Source: Chrysemys picta bellii (taxonomy: Eukaryota; Chordata; Testudines; Emydidae). Taken from it: a stretch of 64,000 nucleotides of DNA. Every line of letters starts with the position of its first letter. Position 1 is the first letter of the stretch. Under the pieces are notes generated by a model. It did no database searches. It was given only the letters and a program-made list of their open reading frames with translations, and had not been told where the DNA came from. The position numbers were made by a program, and so were the translations under genes. The stretch covers positions 24,993,067 to 25,057,066 of the forward strand of contig NC_088809.1 in the NCBI RefSeq assembly GCF_011386835.1, in the 5' to 3' direction. Of this stretch, positions 1 through 9,984 are shown in pieces.

Positions 1-590
1 TGGTTCCTTCAGCCAACCATAGCATGGGACTGAGCCAGAGCACGTCTTTTGGAACGACATCCACATGCAGGAGAGCCAGCTGGCTACCAGAAAATCTCTC
101 TTCTGCAGTGACGTGGGGTTACGGGACACGGGGGAAAAGACATGGAGGCTGTGACTAAACTTAGAGCAGCAAAGCCAGGAAAACCAGGGTTAGGTCCCAG
201 GCCTGGCTATCAGATCTGCTGTTTTCTATTCCTGGCTTTGGGACCATGAGCGAGTCTCTGCACCGCTGGGTGCCTCGGTTTCCCCAGCTATCAAATGGAG
301 CTAATCAAGGTTTTGTTTTTTCTCCCCATTTTACAGGGTGGGAAACCGAGACACAGTTGGGACCTGTCTACACTACAGGTCTGTCGTGCGTTTGTAATCT
401 GCTGACCCCCACATGTTGTTCGGAGCCTATGGACAACACAGCTCCTAAAGTGTGTTTGTTCTATGATTATCCCCTATGTACCAGCAGGGCTGGACAGCAT
501 TTCTCACTGTGATGTGAGGAGCAGGTCCTGGGTACTAAGGGTCTGAAGAAGCTCTCAAGGACTAATTTTTTAAAATAATTGTTATCAATG
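1..590 (+). repeat. Left end of MROH-complex copy 1; repeat-derived, no gene seen
   Basis: This stretch matches 50,210-50,800 on the same strand and the reverse complement of about 11,700-12,120. It holds MIR-like wording around 265-320 (pyrimidine-rich tract before a short purine run) but no exon with convincing splice sites. The 88-residue open frame at 246-512 is conserved only because the DNA is duplicated. The window cuts the unit here; copy 2 shows it continues leftwards into an MROH exon (49,274-49,369). Confidence 0.6.
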
Positions 591-1510
591 AATTGAGAGA
601 AAACATACAATCACTGCGGATAAGATTGGGGGGTGACAAAATACAGGCAGAGTGGTAATTCCTGATGGCGAGAGGGCAGTGATACACAGCGATCTGGCTC
701 ATTCGGCCAGCTGGACCCATTCAAAGAAAACAAGTTTGAGCAGAGCCCAATGCAAGGTCCTATACGTGGCAACAAGGCACGCCGGCCACACCTCCAGAAT
801 GGGGACGTGTATCCAGGAAAGCAGTGACTCTGAAAAGGATTTAGGGGCCAGAGTGGAGAAGCCACTCAACATGAGCTCCCAGTGTGATGCTGTGGTGAAC
901 AGGGCTAAAGCCATCATTAGACGTAGGAGCAGAGCCGTGAGTAGGTTAGGGAGGTGACACAGCAGCAGTGAGACTGCTATTGGAATACTGCCTCCAGTCT
1001 TGGTGCCCTCCTTTGGAAAAGATGGTCCTAGAAATTGGAGCTGGGGCAGCAAAGAGCCACCAAATGTTCTGAGGGCTGGAGAAAAATGCCTTCTAGTGAG
1101 CTATTGAAAGAGCTCAACCTGTTTAGCTTATCAAAAGAAGATTGAAGGGGACTTCATTGAAGTGTTGAAGTGCCTTAATGGAGAGAAAATATTGGGTATT
1201 AAAGGGCTCTCTAGTCTAGCAGAGAAAGGCAGAACAAGACCCAATGGCTGGAAGGTGAAAAGAGACAAATTCCTATGACAAATAAGGCACAAATATTCAA
1301 CAGCGAGGATGATTGACCACAGGAAGAAGCTACCATGGAAAGTGGTGGATTCTCCATCTCTTGATGTCATTTAATAAAGACTAGATGCCTTTCCGGAATG
1401 TGTTTGCCCCAAAAGTAGCTATTGTGGTAGACAGGAGGCCTGTGATATGCAGGGGGTCAGATTAGATGCTCTAACTGTCTCTTCTGCCCATAAAGTCTAC
1501 TCATTTCTGA
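590..1510 (+). repeat. CR1-type LINE, 3' end (RT C-terminus plus 3' UTR)
   Basis: The + strand at 652-957 reads as the C-terminal part of a CR1 ORF2: a QCKVLYVATRHAGH segment, then EKDLGARVEKPLNMSSQCDA, which fits the usual CR1 wording EKDLGV...LNMSQQC. The following 450 bases carry the familiar CR1 tail (pieces for a GL-SLEKRR-like region and the 'tggtggattctccatctct' stretch) but with stops. It is a dead, 5'-truncated copy. Related copies sit at about 10,735-11,700 (-), 50,800-51,720 (+) and 60,010-60,790 (-), placed by the larger duplications rather than by separate insertions. Confidence 0.75.
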
Positions 1511-1610
1511 GAAACCGAGTGTAGCATTGGGAGCAGCCTCTGCTGTTTTACTGTCTAGCCGGCTTGCTTCCTAGAATGAACACTCATTGAGCGGGGTGAT
1601 CCACAGGGTG

Positions 1611-1973
1611 TAGCTCAAACCTCCAAAGTGTCTGCCCTGTGGCAGGACATTAACACTGCAGGGGAGGGGTGGGTGTGGCAGTGACATCACAAAGGCCTTT
1701 TGCAGGACTTCAGCCTATTGGCCAAAGGTGCAGGGGAGGTGGTGACCTCACAGAGGGATGCTGACATCAGCCAGGCAGGACGGGGCGCAGGGCCAGGGAA
1801 ACCTCTGAGTCCCCTGTAGCTTTGCTTCAGCAAGTCTCCTTCTCGAGGTCTCTCTTTGAGGACTGAGAGAGTATTAGGGTTCACGTACGTGAGCACCAGG
1901 AGGAACCTCTTTTGAGTTTTCTCCTTTCTTTTTCCTGATTTCACTAGAAAACTGACGTCCCTGTTTAGAAGGT
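1611..1973 (+). promoter_or_regulatory. Recurrent promoter/first-exon-like module, copy R1
   Basis: First of six near-identical modules. In order it shows a GC-rich box (GGGGAGGGGTGGGTGTGG), a CRE-like TGACATCA (1682-1689), an inverted CCAAT box (ATTGG), a second TGACATCA, then about 200 bases without stops of note ending in a strong splice-donor consensus AAG|GTAAGAG (GT at 1972-1973). This order is what a TATA-less promoter followed by a non-coding first exon looks like. Promoter activity is inference; an LTR or 5' UTR of a retroelement is the main alternative. The sequence after the donor (to about 2,300) is also repeated and ends in a long pyrimidine tract with an AG acceptor near 2,214. 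Confidence 0.45.
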
Positions 1974-2998
1974 AAGAGCCTCCGAGAGGTTTGGAACCTG
2001 TTCAGTCTGCTGCATCTGGCGCCAACTGAATTTTAGGCATGGAAAACACTAGCTTAAGGTGGTCGAATTTTATTCCCCACCTGGGATTTTGTCCCTTAGA
2101 ATCTCTGGGGACATTAAGGTTTGTCCTTTTTCTTTTACCTTTTCCTCCATCCCTCCCTCCTTTCTTTTCATCTCTTACTTCTTTTGTCCTTTCCCTGTTC
2201 CCCTCCCACCACCAGGAGGGGTGTGTGTGTGTCGTGGGGGGTGCTCTACAACTCCCATTGTGGGAGGTCCACCGAAAAATGTGGGGCTGAAATAGTGCTC
2301 AGACAGTGATCCCCAGCGGTGACCTGGGCCATCCTTTGGGCTCTCTGGGGAGAACCCTCATCCTCCCGCCCCTCGGTCTCTACCCTGATTGGCTGAGCAG
2401 GGGGTTATTGACAGGGAGGAGACTCAGGTCCCTGTTGTTTTCTTTTAAGACCAAGTAAATAATCATAACCAGTCATATGTTCGACAAATTTTGCTGCTTC
2501 TCTGCAGTTCATTATTTTCTCTACCATTCCAGTTCTCCTAAAATACTTGCTGAATAATTACTATGAACTCTTGTGGGTCTGGAACTCACTTGAGAGCACT
2601 TTATTCAGGTCATTCAATGTCTGAAATTCAAGATCCGATGGTTAGTTTGAAAATCAGGGCTCTTGGGTCCTATTCCCAACTCTGCCACGGACTGGCTGTG
2701 TGACCTAAAACAAGTCAATTCTCCTTTCTCAGCCTTAGCTTCTCCCTCTTTCAAGTAGGGATAACAATCCGCTCCCGGCGGGTGGAGGATGGGGATCTAT
2801 TGGAGAGTGTCACTAGGAGCAGTGCATAAGATGAGGTGTCCTATCATGTTTACTCAGATCAGATTATGACATAATAGAATGGCTGAAATAGTCTATTTTA
2901 TTTGTATTTTATTATGTAGCAATTGTTAAAAGCAGCAACTACTTAGCTCAGACTGAAACATCTCATCTAATTTTTGAGATCTAAGTGTCTCCTCTTTG
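1974..2998 (+). other. Spacer between modules R1 and R2; pyrimidine tract and MIR-like SINE
   Basis: About 2,130-2,214 is an almost pure pyrimidine run ending CCACCACCAG, an excellent splice acceptor in appearance. About 2,655-2,775 resembles a MIR/CORE-SINE (actggctgtgtgacc... core with a degraded tail). About 2,795-3,000 is AT-rich and recurs inverted at 9,985-10,195 and directly at 53,015-53,220. No coding exon is recognised. Confidence 0.45.
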
Positions 2999-3000
2999 TG

Positions 3001-3364
3001 TAGCTCAAACCTCCAAAGTGTCTGCCCTGTGGCAGGACATTAACACTGCAGGGGAGGAGTGGGTGTGGCAGTGACATCACAAAGGCCTTTTGCAGGACCT
3101 CAGCCTATTGGTCAAAGGTGCTGGGGAGGTGGTGACCTCACAGAGAGATGCTGACATCAGCCAGGCAGGACAGGGGCGCAGGGCCAGGGAAACCTCAGAG
3201 ACCCCTGTAGCTTTGCTTCAGCAAGTCTCCTTCTCGAGGTCTCTCTTTGAGGACTGAGAGAGTATTTAGGTTCACGTACATGAGCGCCAGGAGGAACCTC
3301 TTTTGAGTTTTCTCTTTTCTTTTTCCTGATTTTACTAGAAAACAGACATCCCTGTTTAGAAGGT
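3001..3364 (+). promoter_or_regulatory. Promoter/first-exon-like module, copy R2
   Basis: Tandem copy of R1, 1.39 kb downstream, with the same GC box, two TGACATCA motifs (first at 3,072-3,079), ATTGG and donor GTAAGAG (GT at 3,363-3,364). It is the module nearest to the MROH-type start exon: the next good acceptor on the + strand is CGGTTCCAG at 4,381-4,389, directly before ATGG. A spliced leader from here into that exon is a plausible gene model but is inferred. Confidence 0.45.
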
Positions 3365-4390
3365 AAGAGCCTCCGAGAGGTTTGGAACCTGTTCAGTCTG
3401 ATGCATCTGGCGCCAGCTGAATTCTAGGCATGGAAAACACTAGCTTAAGGTGGTCGAATTTCATTCCCCACCTGGGATTTTGTCCGTTAGAATCACTGGG
3501 GACATTAGGGTTTGTCCTTTTTGTTTTACCTTTTCCTCCATCCCTCCCTCCTTTCTCTTCATCTCTTACGTCTTCTGTCCTTTCCTCTGTTCCCCTCCCA
3601 CCACCAGGAGGACTCTGTGTGTGTGTCGTGCAGGGTACTCTGCAATGGGAACAGGGACAATTCTCCAACTTTGGGCAGTCGAGAACCTGGGTGAGATAAG
3701 GGGCGTTAAAGCCCTTTGTGAAGGAGAAAGGGGAGTTTCACGGTGTTGAGCTCCAAGGAATTCTAAACTTTGTTAAAACATCTAGTCTGCAGAAACCAGA
3801 AATGGTTGGGGCCACATTGGAGCCCCTCGCTCTCAGACCGGGGAGGGGCTTCTCCAGAGCCGTCTCCAGTGTGTTTGGAAAGGTCCCAGCAATGGGGCTC
3901 CCAACCCTTCCCTTGTGGGAGACCGTTCCCCAGGCTGAGCGTCTCTGAGCTGGGCCAGACCCTGTGAGCTGCTGAGCATGGAAATCAATGGGAAAGGCAG
4001 GGGTTCTGGCCTTGCTCTGCCTCGGGACTTTGACCTGGGGAATGGTTTCCCGGGAGAAGTCCAGACTCCTGGGTTCTGTTCCTTCTCTAGCCTGGGGGGG
4101 AGTGTGGCCTGGGACGGCAGGAGGGAGCTGCTTGTCCAAAGTGACTGAGCCCAGTGATGGAAAAGGAGGAGACTCCCTGGGCATTGCAGCCCCAGGGGTG
4201 ACGAGGGGGAACGCTGGGAGCAGATCATGCAATGAACTCCTGCCAGTGCGTGTAGATTGCATTACGTGCACCCCTGTGCAGGAGGAGGAGCTGCTCTGGC
4301 TAGGGCAGGGATGGGGAGGGACCAAACAGGCTGGTTAGTGAGAGGCTGCCTTGACCCCAGACTCATGCCCGCTCCCCGCTCGGTTCCAGG

Positions 4391-4901
4391 ATGGCCAGGC
4401 TCCTGAGGAGGTTCAGGAAGAAGGCTCTGCAGGTGGCCCCAGAGCCTGAGGGAAGCAGCTGCCATCTTCCCCAGGAGCAGAGCGGCTCCTCCGTCCCCAC
4501 TGGCGGGGAAGGAGCTCCCGGCCAGGCCAGGAGGTGGAAGTGCCCAGCCTTCTGGCGGAGAAAACCCGCTCCCAGCGCAGGCGCCGAGGTGGGAGAGGCC
4601 AGGTCAAAATGGAGCTGGGGCAGGCTGCGGCTGGGCAGGCAGGACCCAGCGCAGGAGGGGAGCCGGGCAGGGTGGCTCTGGGGCATGTTGTGTGGGCAGC
4701 AGCGGCCCCAGGAGCCCAGCCCTGATTCCCAGCAGGAGGCATCGCCCTGCCCGGTCACTGAGGACCTTCCAGCCTCCCCAGGGCAGGAGGTGGAGGATCC
4801 CTGTCCCACCACCAGCAGCTCGGCCCGCTCCCCATGGGACAGCAGCAGTGCCTGGGAATCGGGCAGCAGCGAGGCCGATGGGCGCCGCAGCTTTGTTCCA
4901 G
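4391..4901 (+). CDS. Putative MROH-type first coding exon (N-terminal)
   Basis: An ATG one base after a good acceptor (GGTTCCAG|G) opens a 170-codon frame ending at a GT donor (GTGAGGAG) in phase 1. The product is basic at the N-terminus (MARLLRRFRKK), then low complexity and rich in P, S, G, Q and E, with an acidic serine-rich end, as the poorly conserved N-termini of sauropsid MROH-family proteins tend to be. There are no domains and no signal peptide. This exon exists only in copy 1; copy 2 has different sequence at this point. It cannot join the next visible exon (5,389) directly: the phase-1 splice would give GCA CCA TGA. So exons are missing or the locus is broken. Assignment rests on context and general resemblance, not a database hit. 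Confidence 0.5.
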
Positions 4902-5388
4902 GTGAGGAGTCAGGCTGGGCTCAGGGAGAGGTGAGGGCGGGACTGTGAACACCCTGGGCCCAGGCCCTCGATCAGTGCTATTGGGGCGGGTCCCCAGCCC
5001 AGGGGTCTGGCCTGAGCCACATGAACCCCACTGACACTAGATGCTGCCACTTTGGTCCTTGGTGCTCCAGTTGGGGGGAGGCACCTCTCAGGGAGTCCAG
5101 GACAGCGTGGGGGGGTCTCTTTGCTATGGGCTCCTGAAGGAGTTGGCTTTGGGGAGAGGCTCACACCCAGGATCAGATACAGGAGGGGCAGCAGGGTCCA
5201 GGGAACAGGTGCTATTCCTGCCCAGCCACTGTCTCTCTGAGAAACCTTGGCCTTGTCATTCCCTGGCTCGGTGCCTCAGTTTCCCTTCTTGCCAGCCTGT
5301 GCCTATTTCCCTGCAGTTTCACCTGCGTGTTGGTGCCAGTCCCATCCCCGCACTGCACAGTCTAATACCGGCTCCTCTCTCTTGCCAG

Positions 5389-5494
5389 CACCATGACACC
5401 TGCCCTGGAGCCAGAGCTGGAGACCCACCTCCTCCGAGCTGCCCTGCACGCCGTCTTCACCCTGGGCATGGAGAAGGACACCGCCCAAGTGCAG
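5389..5494 (+). pseudogene. MROH-type HEAT exon (106 nt), copy 1
   Basis: Bounded by CTTGCCAG and GTAGAT. It encodes a HEAT-like helix pair including LEPELETHLLRAALHAVFTL and GMEKDTAQVQ, read with two bases borrowed from an upstream phase-2 exon. That upstream exon (present in copy 2 at 54,193) is absent here. It matches the exon at 54,695-54,800 and, degenerately, the minus-strand exon at 13,433-13,538. HEAT repeats in MROH proteins form alpha-solenoids; no specific function is known for this paralog. Confidence 0.6.
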
Positions 5495-5703
5495 GTAGAT
5501 CATTCTAAAGTCATGGCTAGAAGAGCCAGCTGTCATCCTGCCATGAATCCTTGCTAATTGCCTGCAGTGGGATGTGAATGAGAGAGGCCAGGATATGTGT
5601 TTGGGGGTCTCACCAGTGCTTCCCAGAGACCCCACTTCCCATCCTGTGGCAAGTTTAGCCCCAGTTTCCCTAACTCTGACCCATGGCTCTCCCTTGCTTT
5701 CAG

Positions 5704-5799
5704 GATCTGCCTAGGGTCTTGCCAGACCTCCTGGACGCCATGCTGGGGAACCGGCTGGCAGAGTCCCCAGACACCGACAGGCTCCAGGACATCTTGGAG
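5704..5799 (+). pseudogene. MROH-type HEAT exon (96 nt), copy 1
   Basis: Phase-0 exon after CTTTCAG and before GTGAGC, reading DLPRVLPDLLDAML ... DTDRLQDILE. It follows in frame from the 106-nt exon (which ends CAG) and precedes the HINYW exon. Copy 2 is at 55,009-55,104; a diverged paralogous exon of the same length and slot sits at 12,943-13,038 (-), 49,274-49,369 (+) and 61,970-62,065 (-). Confidence 0.65.
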
Positions 5800-5932
5800 G
5801 TGAGCCCGACGAGAGGGGTGGGGGCAATTTTACCTTCACTCTTAGATCCATTTTCCAGTCTGTCCTCCTAGCCGGGCCCCCAGTGGGCGTCCTTGGTCAG
5901 GGCAGCCAGTGCAATGCCTCCTTTCCCCACAG

Positions 5933-6037
5933 CACATTAACTACTGGATCGTGTCCAGGGTGCCGCGAGAGAGAGCCAGGGCCGTTAAGAGCAGCACGGC
6001 CCTGCTCAGATTCACCATCCCCCTCCCTGAGTTTGAC
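5933..6037 (+). pseudogene. MROH-type HEAT exon (105 nt) with mutated donor, copy 1
   Basis: Opens with HINYWIVSRVPRERARAV after a CCCACAG acceptor; 35 codons, phase 0 at both ends. This is the most recognisable MROH-family segment. The 3' splice donor reads ATAAGT (6,038-6,043) where copy 2 has GTAAGT (55,343-55,348), so the GT is lost. Reading through gives a stop within a few codons (GAC ATA AGT GAC CTC TGA). That would disable normal splicing in this copy. Confidence 0.65.
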
Positions 6038-6332
6038 ATAAGTGACCTCTGACCCCAGCTTCCTGACTCCAGGCGTAGGTGATCTGGCTCCGACGGGCTG
6101 TAGGATCTGCTGCTGCAGGGGCTGTGGGTTAGGAGTGTTCCTCTTCGGGGGGGCAGAGTCAGAGCAGAGAGTGAGCCTGGCTTGAGTCAAGTTCTTCTTG
6201 TCCTAGTTAAGTGGTGACTCTGGGCTTTTAAGGGGACCATGCTACAGGTTCATGACTCCCTGTCATCCTGGAGCAGCTGGGAGCTGACAGGAAAATGCTG
6301 ATGGAGTCCCCTCTCTCTCTCCCGTCCATTAG

Positions 6333-6468
6333 AACTCAGCGGAATTCCCCAGGATGGGTCACCACAGGGCACAGCTGGCTCTGTCCGTCAGTGACCCAGC
6401 CAAGGACATCAGCCGGCAGGCCAAGGAGTGGGTTTACCGGCTCTACCAGCTGCTGCTGCACCAGTGGG
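6333..6468 (+). pseudogene. MROH-type HEAT exon (136 nt), copy 1
   Basis: After TCCATTAG, reads NSAEFPRMGHH ... LALSVSDPAKDISRQAKEWV and YRLYQLLLHQ, ending in phase 1 before GTAAGG. In intact MROH proteins as I know them this is followed by an exon starting near a conserved LTIHEAE-like segment; none is visible here or in copy 2 before the next exon remnant. Confidence 0.65.
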
Positions 6469-6720
6469 GTAAGGAACCCAGCTGGGAAATGGCACCCGCT
6501 AGAAGAGTGAGACTGGGACCCCAGCCAATTTCTCTCAGACTGACCCCGGCTGGAGGATGAGTCTCTCTATCTCTTTCTGTGTTCCACACCACGCCCTGCA
6601 ATTCTGTTGGGCCGGGCACGCAGCGAGGACTCTGCCCACTGTGCAGCCACCAATGGGATTGGAAGGACACAAGCCCTGCAACCAGAAGGACAAAAGTGTG
6701 TGTGTCTCTCTCCCTGTCAC

Positions 6721-6763
6721 CTACTCCCTCCTGGGGGAAACCCAGCAGCTGATGGGGGACAAG
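6721..6763 (+). pseudogene. MROH-type exon remnant before the terminal exon, copy 1
   Basis: The end of an exon is clear: TYSLLGETQQLMGDK followed by GTGAGC, phase 0, matching the usual MROH C-terminal wording that precedes the last exon. Its 5' part is not recognisable. A possible acceptor at 6,621-6,623 (GGCACGCAG) would give an in-phase 140-nt exon, but the encoded upstream residues do not look like the family. Probably decayed. Confidence 0.5.
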
Positions 6764-7296
6764 GTGAGCAGCTGCATTAGACTCAGGAGATTGGGGCGGG
6801 GCCCAGGCCTCATTCCCATCCTGTGGCCATTCGCTGGCCTGGCACAAGGAGCCTGGTGGGGAATGAAAGGGAGAGCAGGTGCTCCTGGGAAGGGAGATGA
6901 ATTCACCTCCATGAGCAGGAGCGAGCCAGCTTGTCCCCGGAGCAGCTCCACCCAGCTCTTTAGCCAGGCTAATTAATGACAAGCTTTGCCTCATCCCAGA
7001 CTTATGTTCTTAGGACAGGGTGCTATTGCTCTTGGGAAAGGCAGGAGAGTCCCCCAAGTGCCCTCTGCGAGACTCTCCTGTCCCACAGGGCCGCACCCAA
7101 TTCCTAGTGGTCTGGTGTCTGTGTCACCCGAGCCACCACCCAGAGTTGCTCTCATCACTGGCAGCCTGGGAGGCCAAGGACTGACGGGTGATGGCGTCTG
7201 ACCAGGCAGGGCTGAGGCACATGGGCAGGGGACGCTTGTCCTGCTGCTGGCAAGGCTGGACCCGTTCTGGAGAGAACAGGAGGATTCAGTCAGCAG

Positions 7297-7937
7297 TAGG
7301 GTTACCATGTCTAATAAATAAAAAAAGAGGACCCTCCACGGGCCCTGGCCCCGCCCATTTCCCCACCCCTAGCCCTGCCCCAACTCCGCCCCTTCCCCGT
7401 CCTAACTCAGCCCCCTCCTCCCTCCCACTCCCAGCCATGGGGAAAGGGCTGCCCCAGCGCTACCGGCTTCACGGTTTGCCGGGCAGCCCCCAGACCCTGC
7501 ACCCCTGGTCGGCGCTTCCCCCGAGCCGCCGGAGCAGAGCATCTGGAACCGGGAAGGGAAGTGCCTGGCCCGTGGCTCGGGGTCCGGAGGCAGGGGGGGC
7601 TGCCCGAAGCCGGTAGCGCTCGCTCGGGCAGCTCGGCTCTTAAAGTCTGAGAGGGGAGGAGCAGATCAGCTCAGCTGGAGCCCGGGAAGAGAAGTGCCTG
7701 GCCCATGGTTTGGGGTCCGGAGGCGGGGGCGCTGCCTGAAGCCAGTAGCGCTGGCTCGGGCAGCTCGGCTCTTAAAGTCTGAGAGGGGAGGAGCGGAGCA
7801 CAGCAGCCGCGGGAGGGGAAGTGCCCGGCCGGCATTTTCCCGGACATGTTTGGCTTTTCGGCAATTCCCCCCGGACGGGGGTTTGATTGCCGAAAAGCAG
7901 GACATATCCGGGAAAAACCGGACATATGGTAACCCTA
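7297..7937. mobile_element. hAT-like non-autonomous element (MITE) with 8-bp TSD
   Basis: Terminal inverted repeats TAGGGTTACCAT / ATGGTAACCCTA, flanked by exact 8-bp target duplications GTCAGCAG (7,289-7,296 and 7,938-7,945). Both features are typical of the hAT superfamily. It has no transposase and the interior is GC-rich with self-similar modules. It lies in the intron before the MROH terminal exon. The inverted paralog at about 16,780 has the uninterrupted target (one GTCAGCAG), i.e. an empty site. Copy 2 carries the same insertion at 56,733-57,271. Confidence 0.8.
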
Positions 7938-8419
7938 GTCAGCAGGGGCTGCCGATCCGTCCCATTCACCAGGGCTGCCATCCTGCGGCTTCCGCATTAG
8001 TGGCTGGGGAAAGGGAAATGGGATGGGGGTGACTTGGGGAAAGGTCTCAACCTCCCCACATCCCACTTCACTGCTGCCAGAATCCCTCCTGCCCCCCACC
8101 CCGCTACAGTCCCCTCCCTACCCAACCTGGGTGGGGCTGGAGGAGAGGGGTCTGAGAACTTGAGCTGTGGATTGGAGGTGGAACAGCTGTCAGGGGCACT
8201 GAGGGGGAAGTGGCAGGAGCTCCCCGTACAAGGAGGGGGGTTGCCACTGGAGGTCACTAGGAAGGACAACAAGACTCCATCCTGGGGGTCAGGAGGGGAA
8301 ATCCATCCCTCAGAGATGGGCAGGGGCTGGGTGGAAATGCTGCTGGTTCCAGGGGCCGTTAATCCCCCCTGATTCCTTGGAGGCGTCTGAGTCTCAGACA
8401 GGTTCTCGTTCCCTTGTAG

Positions 8420-8512
8420 CAGGAAGACGTCACGGCCAATGTGATGCGCCAGCTCCGTATCATGCGGCACTTGCGCCAGGTGCCCGAGGCGCTGCAGGGC
8501 CTGTGCCTCTGA
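8420..8512 (+). pseudogene. MROH-type terminal coding exon, copy 1
   Basis: After CCCTTGTAG, 30 codons and a TGA: QEDVTANVMRQLRIMRHLRQ then VPEALQGLCL. This is the family's C-terminal end as I recognise it, and it joins in phase with the ...LMGDK exon. Direct copy at 57,750-57,842, inverted copy at 16,244-16,336. The exon itself is intact; its gene is not. Confidence 0.65.
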
Positions 8513-8784
8513 GGCCACCAGCAACTCCCGCTCCCTGCTGCAGGTACTGCTCTGGCTCTCTGTAAATGGGGAGCTAGTGGAAGGGGAAATGGAGCCCCCT
8601 GGCACTCACAGAAACCCTCTCCCCTCTCTGTGGAGCAGGGTCCTTTCCTCTGCCCCCAAATTCCTTCATCTGGGATAGGAGCTCTTTCCCTCACACCCAT
8701 TCCCCTCCCCCCTTTCCTTGATCTACCCCCATCCCATTCCCCCTGTGCCCAGGCAGAGCTCTGCCTGCCCCATATGGTGCAGAA

Positions 8785-8957
8785 AGGCCTGTGATATGCA
8801 GGGGGTCAGATTAGATGCTCTAACTGTCTCTTCTGCCCATAAAGTCTACTCATTTCTGAGAAACCGAGTGTAGCATTGGGCGCAGCTTGTGATGTTTTAC
8901 TGTCTAGCCGGCTTGCTTCCTAAAATGAACACTCATTGAGCGGGGTGATCCACAGGG
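8785..8957 (+). repeat. CR1 3' tail fragment
   Basis: Repeats the last about 100 bases of the CR1 piece ending at 1,510 (gatatgcagggggtcagatt and following), then the same junction sequence that precedes module R1. It shows that the promoter-like module was copied together with a CR1 tail. Confidence 0.6.
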
Positions 8958-8959
8958 AG

Positions 8960-9323
8960 TAGCTCAAACCTCCAAAGTGTCTGGCCTGCGGCAGGACATT
9001 AGCACTGCAGGGGCGGGGCGGGTGTGACAGTGACATCACAAAGGCCTTTTGCAGGACCTCAGCCTATTGGTCAAAGGTGCTGGGGAGGTGGTGACCTCAT
9101 AGAGAGATGCTGACATCAGCCAGGCAGGACAGGGGCGCAGGGCCAGGGAAACTTCTGAGTCCCCTGTAGCTTTCCTTCAGCAAGTCTCCTTCTCGAGGTC
9201 TCTCTTTGAGGACTGAGAGAGTATTAGGGGTCACATACGTGAGCGCCAGGAGGAACCTCTTTTGAGTTTTCTCCTTTCTTTTTCCTGATTTTACTAGAAA
9301 ACAGACGTCCCTGTTTAGAAGGT
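8960..9323 (+). promoter_or_regulatory. Promoter/first-exon-like module, copy R3
   Basis: Third module copy; its GC box is upgraded to GGGGCGGGGCGGG, a canonical Sp1/KLF site. It retains TGACATCA, ATTGG and the donor GTAAGAG (GT 9,322-9,323). Unlike R1/R2, homology stops about 35 bases past the donor, where a minus-strand CR1 endonuclease fragment begins. So this copy faces no MROH exon on the + strand for at least 6 kb. Confidence 0.4.
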
Positions 9324-9357
9324 AAGAGCCTCCGAGAGGTTTGGAACCTGTTCAGTC

Positions 9358-9900
9358 TGATCCATCTGTTCCACAAGTTCTTCAGTCCAATCCACTTCCC
9401 TAAGTAATTTCCTTAATTTTTTAAAGTTAGCCCTTTTGGAAAAAAAAACCCTAGTCACAGATCTATTTTTGTTTACCCTTCCATTTAGTTTAAACTGAAT
9501 TAGCTCATGATCACTCAAACCAAGGCTGTCTCCTGCAACCATTTCTTCTAAGAGATCCTCACTACCCACACCAAATCTAAAATGGCATCCCCTCTTGTTG
9601 GTTCAGCAACTACTTGGTGAAGGAATCCATCAGCTATCACATCTAGGAAAATCTGAGCCCTATTATATTAATAGCACTTGTCCTCCAGTCTATATCTGGG
9701 AAGTTAAAATCTCCCATGATCACACAATTCCAGTATTTACTTCATTAAAGACATTGAAGAGGTCTCTATCCCTATCCAAATCAGACTCCTGTTCTAACAG
9801 ACAGCAAACCCCCACCCCCTCCCGAAAGGCAGAGATAGAGCCCAGGAATCGAGATGGTGGGGAAATTTCATTGAAACCGTTTCTGACCGAAAATCCTATT
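9358..9900 (-). repeat. CR1-type LINE, endonuclease-domain fragment
   Basis: Minus-strand translation gives the CR1 apurinic-endonuclease-like wording: a DFNFPDIDWR-type block (clearer in the paralog at 58,979-59,212), then DLVLVGSEDLLEE and a GDSLGLSDHELIQFK block. It is broken by stops and 5'/3' truncated. The orientation is opposite to the CR1 fragment at 590-1,510. Confidence 0.75.
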
Positions 9901-9984
9901 CAAACTAAACCAGTTTGTTTCTTGAAATCATAACAAGTGGCAATGAAAATTCTTTGTCACAATGTATTAAATTGTCTCCTGGCA

